In this document: one piece after another, positions 51,910 to 60,650 of the stretch | How the letters are laid out: every line of letters begins with the position of its first letter | Numbering within the stretch: the first letter of the stretch is position 1 | Assembly: GCA_032027085.1 (NCBI GenBank) | Contig: JAVSMS010000001.1 | Location: 2,263,705-2,327,704, forward strand | Reading direction: 5' to 3' | Length of the DNA: 64,000 nucleotides | From: Pseudorhodoplanes sp. | Lineage (GTDB): Bacteria; Pseudomonadota; Alphaproteobacteria; Rhizobiales; Xanthobacteraceae | Notes under the pieces: model-generated | What the model saw: the letters and a program-made list of their open reading frames with translations, nothing else | Databases searched by the model: none | Told to the model about the DNA's origin: nothing | Made by a program: the position numbers and the translations under genes

Positions 51910-51937
51910 AACGCCGCGTGTAAGAACACGCGGCGTT
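51910..51937. terminator. Bidirectional terminator between convergent genes
   Basis: Perfect 12-bp stem AACGCCGCGTGT/ACACGCGGCGTT with AAGA loop, between convergent stops at 51890 and 51939, followed by TCTATTTCT. Confidence 0.75.
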
Positions 51938-51938
51938 T

Positions 51939-52673
51939 CTATTTCTGTCTCAGCATCTCCGGCTCCGCCACGCGTAGTCCGATCAGGCGGTCGATGGTGG
52001 CCGTGTCCTGCTCCAGTTCGGCAGACGTTGCGCTGTGGGCGATGTTGCCGCGTTCCAGCACAATCGCATTCTGCGTGAGTGACAGCGCAATGTCGGTATG
52101 CTGCTCCACCAGAATGAAGGCCGTGCCCTGTTCCGCCAGCATGCGGCGCAGCGCCGAGGCGAGTTCCTCCACGATGATGGGGGCAAGGCCCTCGAACGGC
52201 TCGTCAAGGAGAAGCAGGTCGGGATTGGTCATCATGGCGCGGGCGACCGCAAGCATCTGCTGTTCGCCGCCGGAAAGATGATTGCCCTTGTTGCCGCGGC
52301 GTTCCTTCAGGCGCGGCAACAATTCGTAGATGCGATCGAGCGTCCAGTGGCCAGGTCGGGACGCGACGGTGAGATTCTCCTCCACCGACAGTGACGGGAA
52401 AATCTCGCGCTCCTGCGCCACCCAGCCGATGCCGCCGCGCGCGCGCTTGTATGGCGGCAATGCGGTGATGTCCTGTCCGAGCCAGATCACGCTGCCGCGC
52501 GCCACCTTGGTGTAGCCCATGATGGTCAGCAGCAGGGTCGATTTGCCGACGCCGTTGCGGCCGAGGATCGCGAGGCTGCCCTTGTCGGCGAGATCGAAGG
52601 ACACATTGTCCAGTACCACGGCATCGCCGTAGCCGGCGCGGATAGTCTTCAGCGCGAGCAGGGGGTCAGCCAT
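51939..52673 (-). CDS. Liv-type ABC transporter ATPase (LivF-like), second operon
   Basis: A 244-residue ATPase: Walker A GRNGVGKSTL, GGIGWVAQEREIFPSLSVEEN, signature LSGGEQQMLAVARAM and Walker B DLLLLDEPFEGLAP. It is the last gene of the minus-strand operon, overlapping the preceding ATPase gene by 8 bp. Confidence 0.92.
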   Translation of the reverse strand: MADPLLALKTIRAGYGDAVVLDNVSFDLADKGSLAILGRNGVGKSTLLLTIMGYTKVARGSVIWLGQDITALPPYKRARGGIGWVAQEREIFPSLSVEENLTVASRPGHWTLDRIYELLPRLKERRGNKGNHLSGGEQQMLAVARAMMTNPDLLLLDEPFEGLAPIIVEELASALRRMLAEQGTAFILVEQHTDIALSLTQNAIVLERGNIAHSATSAELEQDTATIDRLIGLRVAEPEMLRQK

Positions 52674-53424
52674 GGCGGCCTCCCTTGCCGAGATAAACCT
52701 CGCGCACGCGGGGGTCGGCGGCGATCTCGGCGGGAGTGCCTTCCACCAGAATGGCGCCGCCGACCATCACGATGATGCGGCTGGCGAAACGGAACACGAC
52801 GTTCATGTCGTGCTCGATGAACAGGATGGCGATGTCCTTGGAGAGTTCGGCGATCACCGAAAACAATTCGGCGCTTTCCTCTTCCGGCACGCCGGCGGCC
52901 GGTTCATCGAGCAGCAGAACTTTCGGCTTGGTGGCGAGCGCCAGCGCGATTTCCAGGAGGCGCTGCTGGCCATAGGCAAGCTCGCGCGTGTCCCGATAGG
53001 CGACGCCGCCGAGCTTCAGCGAATTGAGAATGCTGTAGGCCTCGTCCGCATCATTTTTGTAGGAGGGAAGGCCTTTCCACCAGACGCCGGCATCGCCACG
53101 ACGCTCCGCGATCACAAGCATGACCGATTCCAAAGGCGTCAGGTTCGGAAACAGCGTGTTGATCTGGAAGGTGCGCACAAGGCCTCGCTTCACCCGCGCG
53201 TCGGGCTTGAGCTCAGTGATGTCTTCATCGCCGAGGACAATGCGCCCGCCGTCGGGCGTCAGAAGTCCGGTCATGAGATTGATCAGCGTCGTCTTGCCGG
53301 CGCCGTTGGGGCCGATCAGCGCGTAGCGCTCGCCCTGCGGCAATGTCAGACTGATCCCCTTGGCCACAACGAGCGAGCCGAAGCTCTTGTCGACGCCGTG
53401 CGTCGAGAGGGCCGGCGCGCTCAT
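52666..53424 (-). CDS. Liv-type ABC transporter ATPase (LivG-like), second operon
   Basis: A 252-residue ATPase: Walker A GPNGAGKTTL, GLVRTFQINTLFPNLTP, signature-region LAYGQQRLLEIALALA and Walker B KVLLLDEPAAGVPEEE. ATG 53424 overlaps the LivM stop by 4 bp; a longer in-frame start upstream would run into livM. Confidence 0.92.
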   Translation of the reverse strand: MSAPALSTHGVDKSFGSLVVAKGISLTLPQGERYALIGPNGAGKTTLINLMTGLLTPDGGRIVLGDEDITELKPDARVKRGLVRTFQINTLFPNLTPLESVMLVIAERRGDAGVWWKGLPSYKNDADEAYSILNSLKLGGVAYRDTRELAYGQQRLLEIALALATKPKVLLLDEPAAGVPEEESAELFSVIAELSKDIAILFIEHDMNVVFRFASRIIVMVGGAILVEGTPAEIAADPRVREVYLGKGGRHG

Positions 53425-54416
53425 GTCCGCCCCCGCCAGGACGACCACAATTTCCTCAGGCCGCCCAGAATGCCGTTCGGCAGCACCATCACCACAAAGA
53501 CCAGCAGGAGGCCGATCCAGAAATACCAATATTGCGGGTTGATGCCGGAAAACTGGTCGCGCGCGATCATGAAGATCGCCGAGCCGACCAGCCCGCCATA
53601 GAGCATGCCGGCGCCGCCGAGCACGAGCATCACCAGCGTGTCGGCGGAGCGCTGGAAGCTCAGCACCTCAAGCGCGACGGTTTCAGTAGTCTGCGCCAGC
53701 AGCGCGCCGGCGACACCTGCCATGGCGGCAGAGATGGTATAGATTTTACGGATATGCGCGCGGCTCGGCGCGCCGATCGCCGGCATGCGTGTCGCGTTTT
53801 CGCGGATGCCGCGCATCGCCAGCCCAAACGGCGAATTGGTGATGCGCCGCGCCAACAGGAAACCGAGAAAGAGCACGACCAGCGAATAAGTATAGGCAGT
53901 GTAGCCCCAGAGGTCGAAATCGAAGACGCCGAAAATCTTCCAGATCCTCACGCCCTGCAGGCCGTCGGCGCCGCCGGTGAGAAAATGCGCGCTGTTGGCC
54001 GCTTCGTGCAGCAAGAGGCCAAGCCCGAGCGTGATCATGATCAGCGTCAGATGGCGAAACCGCGCGATGATGAAACTCGAGGCATAGCCGACGAGGGCGG
54101 CCATCGCGGCGCCGATGATCAGGCCGGTAATGGGCTCCCCCCAGCCGTGTTTGGACACAATGCCGGCCGTGTAGGCGCCAAGCCCGAAAAAGGCGGCATG
54201 TCCGAGCGAGACGATGCCTGCATAGCCGAGTATGAGGTCGAGCGAGAGCGCGAACAGGGCGGTGATGGCGATCTGGCTCGCCAGCACGAGATAGCTCGGG
54301 AACAGAAAGTAGGGCAGCAGAGTGCAGAGCCAGAAGGCGACCTCAATGACGTGCCAGCGGCTTTGCGCTTTCAAATATTCATAGGGGCTTGAGGCGGTCT
54401 CTGTCGTCAGCGGCAT
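53421..54416 (-). CDS. Liv-type ABC transporter permease (LivM-like), second operon
   Basis: A 331-residue permease with about ten membrane segments; LGYAGIVSLGHAAFFGLGAY and the C-terminal LGGAGMLYGGLVGSAIF are typical. It is 3 bp downstream of the LivH-like gene. Confidence 0.92.
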   Translation of the reverse strand: MPLTTETASSPYEYLKAQSRWHVIEVAFWLCTLLPYFLFPSYLVLASQIAITALFALSLDLILGYAGIVSLGHAAFFGLGAYTAGIVSKHGWGEPITGLIIGAAMAALVGYASSFIIARFRHLTLIMITLGLGLLLHEAANSAHFLTGGADGLQGVRIWKIFGVFDFDLWGYTAYTYSLVVLFLGFLLARRITNSPFGLAMRGIRENATRMPAIGAPSRAHIRKIYTISAAMAGVAGALLAQTTETVALEVLSFQRSADTLVMLVLGGAGMLYGGLVGSAIFMIARDQFSGINPQYWYFWIGLLLVFVVMVLPNGILGGLRKLWSSWRGRT

Positions 54417-54419
54417 GGC

Positions 54420-55283
54420 TCAGCGCCTCCCGAACAGGCCGGCCGGCCGCCACATCAACAGCAGGATCATCACCAGATAGATCAGGAAGGCGCCAATCTC
54501 CGGCACATAATATTTGCCGGCGACGTCGCTGACGCCGATCAGCGTCGCGGCGGCGAAAGAACCGCCGATCGATCCCAGTCCGCCGACCGAAACCACGATC
54601 AGCACATAGACCAGATAGATGAAGGCGAAAGAGGGATCGAGGCCGACGATTTCAATTGCGAGCGCCCCGCCAAGGCCGGCGAGCCCGGAGCCAAGCGCGA
54701 AGGTGACAGCGAAGGCGCCGTCGACATTGATGCCGAGGCCGCGCGCCATGCGCTGGTTGTCCACGGCTGCGCGCACCTGCGCGCCGAAGCGCGTGTATTC
54801 CAACGCCAGCACCAGGACGAGGGTGATGACGAGGGCGACGCCGATCAGGAACAGGCGATAGACCGCAAAATTCACGCCCATCACGTGGAACGAGCCGCGC
54901 AGATAGGACGGCATCTGCACCGGCTGCAGGATGGTGCCGAAGATATAGGCTGCAACCGCAACCGAGATGAAGGCGAGCCCGATGGTGAGCAGCACCTGGT
55001 CGAGATCGCTAGCGCGGTAGAGCGGGCGGTAGAGGGTGCGTTCCAACAGCACGCTGACAAAAGCCGCCGCCAGAAAGGCAAACGGCAAAGTGGCCAGAAA
55101 TGGCCACTTTGCCGTATTCATGAGAAAGACGGTGACATAAGCGCCCAGCATGGCGAAGGCGCAATGCGCCAGGTTGACGAAATTCATCATCCCCAGCGTC
55201 ACCGAAAGTCCCACGGACAGCAGGAAGAGAAGCATCCCGTACGCAAAGCCGTCGAACAGGACGCCGATCACAGGGCCGATCAT
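54420..55283 (-). CDS. Liv-type ABC transporter permease (LivH-like), second operon
   Basis: A 287-residue permease; SVGLSVTLGMMNFVNLAHCA and VGGLGSIGGSFAAATLIG are the LivH signatures. It is 45 bp downstream of the first of three binding-protein genes, whose product probably works with it. Confidence 0.92.
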   Translation of the reverse strand: MIGPVIGVLFDGFAYGMLLFLLSVGLSVTLGMMNFVNLAHCAFAMLGAYVTVFLMNTAKWPFLATLPFAFLAAAFVSVLLERTLYRPLYRASDLDQVLLTIGLAFISVAVAAYIFGTILQPVQMPSYLRGSFHVMGVNFAVYRLFLIGVALVITLVLVLALEYTRFGAQVRAAVDNQRMARGLGINVDGAFAVTFALGSGLAGLGGALAIEIVGLDPSFAFIYLVYVLIVVSVGGLGSIGGSFAAATLIGVSDVAGKYYVPEIGAFLIYLVMILLLMWRPAGLFGRR

Positions 55284-55328
55284 TGCAAACTTCGATCCTT
55301 CCGGCGCTGTCCGTGGAAAACCTGGCGG

Positions 55329-56510
55329 TTACTTCTTCATCCGTGCCTTGACCGGGTCCTTCACGTTCTCGACCTTGTCGAACTCGACATTGACGAGCTT
55401 GCCGTCGACCTTTTCAACCCGGCGAACATAGATGGTCTGGATGATGTCGCGGGTCTCGGGATCGATCGAGATCGGGCCGCGCGGGCTCTCCCACTTCATT
55501 CCCTTGGCGGCATTGATCAGGGCCTCTCCGTCGGTCTTGCCGCCGGTCTTCTTCAGCGCCTCGTAGATCAGGTGCATGCCGTCCCAGCCGCCGATGCTGA
55601 ACAGGTCCGGGTTGCGGCCATAGGCTTCATTATAGGCTTTCACGAATTCCCGGTTCATCGCCGATTGATGATTGTGGTCGTAGTGGAAGCCGGTGATGAT
55701 GCCGAGCGCCACATCGCCCATGCTCTTCAGCGCGGTATCGTCGGTAATTTCGCCCTGGCCCATCACCTTGATCTTCTTCGGATCGATGCCGCGCTCCGCC
55801 AGCGCCTTGCCGAAAGCGGCCGGCTGCGCGCCGCCAGGCACGAAGACAAAGATGCCCTCCGGATTGATGTCCTTGGCGCGCTGCACATACGCGCTGAAAT
55901 CCGGATTTGCGACCGGCATCCGGACCGTGCCGACCACTTCGCCGCCGGCCTCCTTAATACCTCGGCTGAAGGCGCCCTCGGCGTCAATGCCGGGGCCGTA
56001 ATCGGAGACCATGGTATAGATCTTCTTTACCCCGCCCTTGGTCGCGGCCCATTTGCCGAGCGTCTCATTGATCTGCGGGATCGTGACCGAAGCCCGCGCC
56101 ATGTACTGAGACTTGGTGGTGATGATCGCAGTTGCCGCATTCATGACCACCATGAACTTCTTGGCCTGTTCCGATACGTCGCCGGCGGCCATCGCGTTCG
56201 GGGTCAGCGCGAAGCCGGCCAGTATGTCGACGTTGTCGCGAACGATCAGCTCCTGTGCAAGTCGCTTGGCGACATCGGGCGCGATGCCGCCGGTGTCCTT
56301 GCGGATGAATTCGATCTTCTTGCCGGCAACGGTATCGCCCTTCTGCTTCACATAGAGCTTAATGGCGTTGTCCATTTGCGCGGCGGCGTCGGCGAACTGC
56401 CCCGAATAGGACATGATCAGACCGATCTTGATGGTGCCTTGCGCATTGGCCGCCGGCATGGCCGCGGCCAGTCCCAATGCGGCGGCAAGGCCGATCAGCG
56501 CTTTCTTCAT
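55329..56510 (-). CDS. Liv-type substrate-binding protein 1 of 3
   Basis: A 393-residue periplasmic protein with a signal peptide (KKALIGLAAALGLAAAMPAA, cleaved at ANA-QGT). The mature part begins GTIKIGLIMSYSGQFAD. It is clearly paralogous to the proteins at 56645 and 59225 (shared VAGKKIE, RKDTGGIAPDVAKRLAQEL, WESPRGPISIDPETRD). ATG 56510 follows GGAGG. It is nearest to the permeases and is probably the main partner of this transporter. The ligand cannot be read from sequence. Confidence 0.9.
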   Translation of the reverse strand: MKKALIGLAAALGLAAAMPAANAQGTIKIGLIMSYSGQFADAAAQMDNAIKLYVKQKGDTVAGKKIEFIRKDTGGIAPDVAKRLAQELIVRDNVDILAGFALTPNAMAAGDVSEQAKKFMVVMNAATAIITTKSQYMARASVTIPQINETLGKWAATKGGVKKIYTMVSDYGPGIDAEGAFSRGIKEAGGEVVGTVRMPVANPDFSAYVQRAKDINPEGIFVFVPGGAQPAAFGKALAERGIDPKKIKVMGQGEITDDTALKSMGDVALGIITGFHYDHNHQSAMNREFVKAYNEAYGRNPDLFSIGGWDGMHLIYEALKKTGGKTDGEALINAAKGMKWESPRGPISIDPETRDIIQTIYVRRVEKVDGKLVNVEFDKVENVKDPVKARMKK

Positions 56511-56644
56511 TTCATCCTCCCACTTGATCTTGCTGGCCAATTTGTCATGTGGCCGGTTGAGTCGGACCGTAATAGCAGACATTTACCCGGTCAATTGCAC
56601 TGCCAGGCGCGGCAAAAAGAATTCGATGAACGAGCAAGTGCGTC

Positions 56645-57832
56645 CTATTTGGGCATCCGCGCCTTCACCGGATCCTTCACATTCTCGACCTTGTCGAACT
56701 CGATATTGGTCAATTCACCGCCCACCTTTTCGACCTTGCGGATATAGATCGTTTGCACGACATCGCGGGTTTCCGGATCAATCTGGATTTTGCCGCGCGG
56801 GCTTTCCCACGACATGCCCTTGGCTGCGTTGATGAAGGTCTCGCCGTCGGCCTTGCCGCCGGTCTTCTTCAGCGTCTCGTAAATGAGATGCATGCCGTCA
56901 TAGCCGCCCACCGCCAGCAGATTGGGATTCACGTTGTTATTGGCGGCGCGGAAGTCCTTGACGAATTCCTTGTTCAGCGCGGAATTGTGGCTGCGATCGT
57001 AGTGATACGAGGTAATGACCCCGAGCGCTTCGTCGCCCATGCTTTGCAGGCCGGTGTCGTCGACGATTTCGCCGGAGCCGAGGATCTTGATCTTGTCCGG
57101 GGTCACGCCGCGTTCGGCGAGGCTCTTCATCACCGCGGCGGGCTCCTTGCCGGCCGGCACGAAGATGAAGACCGATTGCGGATTGGCGTCCTTCACCCGC
57201 TGCGCATAGGCGGAGAAGTCTACATTGTTCACCGGTGTGCGGATGGCACCGAGGATTTCGCCGCCGGCCGCCTTGAAGGCGCGCTGGAAGCCCTGTTCGG
57301 CGTCGTGGCCGGGCGCATAATCGGACACCATGGTCATGGCATTCTTGATGCCATTCTTGAACGCCCAGGCCCCCAGCGGTTCGGTGATCTGCGGCAGCGT
57401 CATCGACACGCGTACGGAGTAGGGCGACTTGGTGGTGATGATCGACGTCGCCGCGTTCATGATCACCATCGGCTTCTTGGCCTGTTCGGAAACCGGAGCC
57501 GCAGCCAATGCATTCGGCGTCAGCACAAAGCCGGTAAGAATGTCGACGCCATCGCGCACGACCAGTTCCTGTGCCAGGCGCCGGGCGACATCGGGGGCAA
57601 TGCCGCCGGTATCCTTGCGGATGATCTCGATCTTCTTGCCGGCGACGGTGTCGCCGTGACGCTTCATGTAGAGCCTGATCCCCCCGTCCATCTGCGTTGC
57701 AGTGTCGGCCACCGGACCGGAGAACGGCAAAATCACGCCGATCTTGATGGTGCCCTGCGCCTGTGCAGGCGCTGTGGCAAAGAACATGGCGGCAGCGCCG
57801 CAGATGGAAAAAGTCTTCAGATGGTGACGCAC
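56645..57832 (-). CDS. Liv-type substrate-binding protein 2 of 3
   Basis: A 395-residue paralogue. GTG 57832 has GGAGG 5 bp upstream and starts a good signal peptide (TFSICGAAAMFFATAPAQAQ); an upstream ATG would put about 30 residues before it. The mature protein GTIKIGVILPFSGPVAD differs from copy 1 mainly around the ligand-facing loops (YAPGHDAEQ, RTPVNNVDFSAY). It is 134 bp upstream of copy 1. Confidence 0.88.
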   Translation of the reverse strand: MRHHLKTFSICGAAAMFFATAPAQAQGTIKIGVILPFSGPVADTATQMDGGIRLYMKRHGDTVAGKKIEIIRKDTGGIAPDVARRLAQELVVRDGVDILTGFVLTPNALAAAPVSEQAKKPMVIMNAATSIITTKSPYSVRVSMTLPQITEPLGAWAFKNGIKNAMTMVSDYAPGHDAEQGFQRAFKAAGGEILGAIRTPVNNVDFSAYAQRVKDANPQSVFIFVPAGKEPAAVMKSLAERGVTPDKIKILGSGEIVDDTGLQSMGDEALGVITSYHYDRSHNSALNKEFVKDFRAANNNVNPNLLAVGGYDGMHLIYETLKKTGGKADGETFINAAKGMSWESPRGKIQIDPETRDVVQTIYIRKVEKVGGELTNIEFDKVENVKDPVKARMPK

Positions 57833-57934
57833 GTGATCCTCCCTGCTTCCCCCGGAAGCTGGCCGAATACTAGTCAGGAACATTTTTCCGGTCGAATCGA
57901 TTCCCACCTGCCCAACGCTGCCCACCCGCAGGGA

Positions 57935-59050
57935 TCAGACGGTCCCCCAGACCTCGTCGGCGACCTCGACGCACAGGGCGAGCTTGCGGCGCTCGATGTC
58001 CTCGGTGACCTTGTTGCCGTGATGGGTGGAGGCGAAGCCGCATTGCGGGCTGATGCAGAGATTCTCCAGCGGCACATATTTCGCGGCCTCATCGATGCGC
58101 CGCTTGAGAGAATCCTTGGATTTCAGTTCCGGCACCTTGGAACTGACCAGGCCGAGCACGACTTTTTTCGTCTTCGGCACGAAACGCAACGGTTCGAAGC
58201 CGCCCGCCCGCTCGCTGTCATATTCCAGGAAGAAGCCATCGACATCAGCCCCGCCGAACAGGACCTCGGCGACGGGCTCGTAGCCGCCCTCGGCCATCCA
58301 CATGCTCATGGCATTGCCGCGGCAGGTATGCATGGTGATCGCCATGTCGCCGCGGTCTTTGGTGATGGCGCTGACAATATCCGCATATAGTTGCGCCAGC
58401 GCAACCGGGTTTTCGCCGTCCTTTTGAACCTGTGCCTGGATGCCGCTGTCGCAGATTGTCGCAAAGGAGACGTCGTCGAGCTGCAGATAGGTGCAGCCGG
58501 CCTCGGCCATGTCGGCGATCTCCGCGCGATAGGCGGTGACGATGTCGGACCAGAAGTCCTTCACGTCGGGATAAACCTTCTGATCGATCACCTTGCGGCC
58601 GCCGCGCATGTGCAGATAGGTCGGCGAGGGAATGCAGAATTTTGCGGTCTTCGTCGTTGCCGATTTCACGAACTTGAAATCGTCCACCATGATCGGCTTG
58701 CTGCGGCGGACCTTGTCGTTCACCACCAGCATCGACGACATATGCGCGGTTTCCCCGCCGGCGCCCTTGAAGCTGACGGCATAGTCGCCGTGCGTCCAGA
58801 CGATGCCGTCGAAGCCTGTGAGGAAATCGACATGCCAGAAGGCGCGGCGGAGCTCGCCGTCAGTGATGCCCTGAAGCCCGGTCGATTCCTGCAGGGCGAT
58901 GACATCGCGGATGCAGGCATCTTCGAGGCTGCGAAGTTCCTCCTTGGAAATTTCGCCCTTTTCTGCTTTCGCCCGCGCCTCCTTCAGGCGTTCGGGGCGG
59001 AGCAGGCTGCCGACCTGGTCGGCGCGATAGGGCGGTTTGCTTGCTGGCAT
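57935..59050 (-). CDS. MetE C-terminal-like (cobalamin-independent methionine synthase II) family protein
   Basis: A 371-residue UROD/MetE-like barrel. The zinc ligands of the MetE catalytic domain are recognisable: His and Cys in TMHTCRGN and the later Cys in ISPQCGFAS. It lacks the N-terminal MetE half, so it is not a standard methionine synthase and may move a methyl or other group from another donor. ATG 59050 (MPASKPPYRADQVGS) is chosen with GAGG upstream. It is embedded among paralogous binding-protein genes, suggesting that it acts on an imported compound (inference). Confidence 0.82.
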   Translation of the reverse strand: MPASKPPYRADQVGSLLRPERLKEARAKAEKGEISKEELRSLEDACIRDVIALQESTGLQGITDGELRRAFWHVDFLTGFDGIVWTHGDYAVSFKGAGGETAHMSSMLVVNDKVRRSKPIMVDDFKFVKSATTKTAKFCIPSPTYLHMRGGRKVIDQKVYPDVKDFWSDIVTAYRAEIADMAEAGCTYLQLDDVSFATICDSGIQAQVQKDGENPVALAQLYADIVSAITKDRGDMAITMHTCRGNAMSMWMAEGGYEPVAEVLFGGADVDGFFLEYDSERAGGFEPLRFVPKTKKVVLGLVSSKVPELKSKDSLKRRIDEAAKYVPLENLCISPQCGFASTHHGNKVTEDIERRKLALCVEVADEVWGTV

Positions 59051-59175
59051 TCGTTGTTTTCCTCGGTTCGATATTTCACCAAGCGAACCGGGAAGCCGCT
59101 TTTTCGTCAACCACTAATCAGCACCGCGGAAGGTGGGCATGGCGGCCATGCGGCCCAATCGCGAACCGCGGGAAG

Positions 59176-59207
59176 TCAGCGCGCCGATGGAAAATCCGGC
59201 GCGCTGA
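59176..59207. terminator. Hairpin downstream of binding protein 3
   Basis: Arms TCAGCGCGCC/GGCGCGCTGA, 12-base loop, 17 bp after the stop of binding protein 3 on the minus strand. No T-run; it may stabilise the upstream message rather than end transcription. Confidence 0.45.
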
Positions 59208-59224
59208 TTGCAGCGGAACCGGCG

Positions 59225-60409
59225 CTATTTCTTCTTCATCGCCTCCTTCACGGGGTCTTTCACATTCTCCACTTTGGCGAATTCGACATTGCGCAGTTCG
59301 TTGCCGACTTTCTCCACCCGACGGATATACACGGTCTGGACGATGTCCCGGGTCTCGGGATCGATCGCGATCGGCCCGCGCGGGCTTTCCCATTTCATGC
59401 CTTTGGCGGCATTGACCAGCGCCTCGCTATCGGTCTTGCCGCCGGTCTTCTTTAACGCTTCGTAGATCAGGTGCATGCCGTCATAGCCACCGACGGCAAG
59501 AAAGTTCGGATTCACGCCGCTGAATTCTTTGGTGAATGCAGCAACGAACTCTTTGTTCAGCTTGGAATCGTGATTGTGGTCGTAGTGCCAAGCGGTGATG
59601 ATGCCGAGCGCAGCATTGCCCATGCTCTTGATGGCGGAATCGTCGGTCACCTCGCCGGTGCCCATGATCTTGATCGCTTGTGGATTGACGCCGCGTTCCG
59701 CAAACGCCTTGCCGAGCGCCGCCGGCTGCGCGCCGGCCGGCACAAAGACAAAGATCGATTCCGGATTGAGGTCTTTCGCGCGCTGCACGAAAGCCGAGAA
59801 ATCCGGATTGGCCACCGGCATGCGCACGGCGCCGATAATTTCCCCGCCGGCCGCCTTGAAGGCATTTGAATAGGCGCCTTCGCAGTCATGTCCGGGGCCA
59901 TAGTCGGAGGCCAGCGTATAGGTCTTCTTCGTGCCGTTCTTGAAGGCCCAGGTGCCGAAAGTCGCGCAGACCTGCGGCAGGGTCAACGATGTGCGTACGG
60001 AGTAGTTTGACTTGGTGGTGATGATCGCCGTCGCCGCATTCATGATGACCATGAATTTCTTGGCCTGGTCCGACACGTCGGACGCTGCGATCGCATTCGG
60101 CGTGAGTACGAAGCCGGCGAGTATGTCGACATTGTCGCGGACAACGAGCTCCTGTGCGAGCCGCTTGGCGACATCCGGCGCAACGCCGCCGGTATCTTTG
60201 CGGATGATTTCGATCTTCTTGCCGGCGACGGTGTCGCCCCTCTGCTTCATATAGAGCTTGATGCCGTTATCGAGTTGCGTGGCCGTATCGGCGAATTGTC
60301 CCGAATAGGGCAGAATGACGCCGATCTTGATCGTGCCTTGCGCGAGCGCCGGTGATGCAGCGAACGCGATTGCAGTCAGGCCACCCAGTCCGACGATGAT
60401 TTTTCTCAT
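59225..60409 (-). CDS. Liv-type substrate-binding protein 3 of 3
   Basis: A 394-residue paralogue of the proteins at 55329 and 56645. Signal peptide GLGGLTAIAFAASPALA then QGTIKIGVILPYSGQFAD. It contains an extra cysteine pair not in the others (LPQVCATFG and DYGPGHDCEGAY). GGGA precedes the ATG. It is first on the minus strand, with the MetE-like gene downstream, and divergent from xdhA. Confidence 0.9.
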   Translation of the reverse strand: MRKIIVGLGGLTAIAFAASPALAQGTIKIGVILPYSGQFADTATQLDNGIKLYMKQRGDTVAGKKIEIIRKDTGGVAPDVAKRLAQELVVRDNVDILAGFVLTPNAIAASDVSDQAKKFMVIMNAATAIITTKSNYSVRTSLTLPQVCATFGTWAFKNGTKKTYTLASDYGPGHDCEGAYSNAFKAAGGEIIGAVRMPVANPDFSAFVQRAKDLNPESIFVFVPAGAQPAALGKAFAERGVNPQAIKIMGTGEVTDDSAIKSMGNAALGIITAWHYDHNHDSKLNKEFVAAFTKEFSGVNPNFLAVGGYDGMHLIYEALKKTGGKTDSEALVNAAKGMKWESPRGPIAIDPETRDIVQTVYIRRVEKVGNELRNVEFAKVENVKDPVKEAMKKK

Positions 60410-60650
60410 CGGGGTCCCTCCAGGTGATGGTTTGTGAACGTGCTTTTTTTCTTTAAACGGTATCGGCGGCGGTCAGGCGGGTCAATTTGACGGCTGGTCC
60501 GGTCCAGGCCCGGAAGCGGTTTGCGTCCAAAAGCCGCAAGGCCGCTGCCGGCGGACCAAGCCGGGCGATCCGTAAGTTGCATCTCTCAGAAGGCTATATG
60601 TAGAGAGTATCAGAGGCCCGGAATAGGCCGGCTTGCCGAGGACATGCAGT

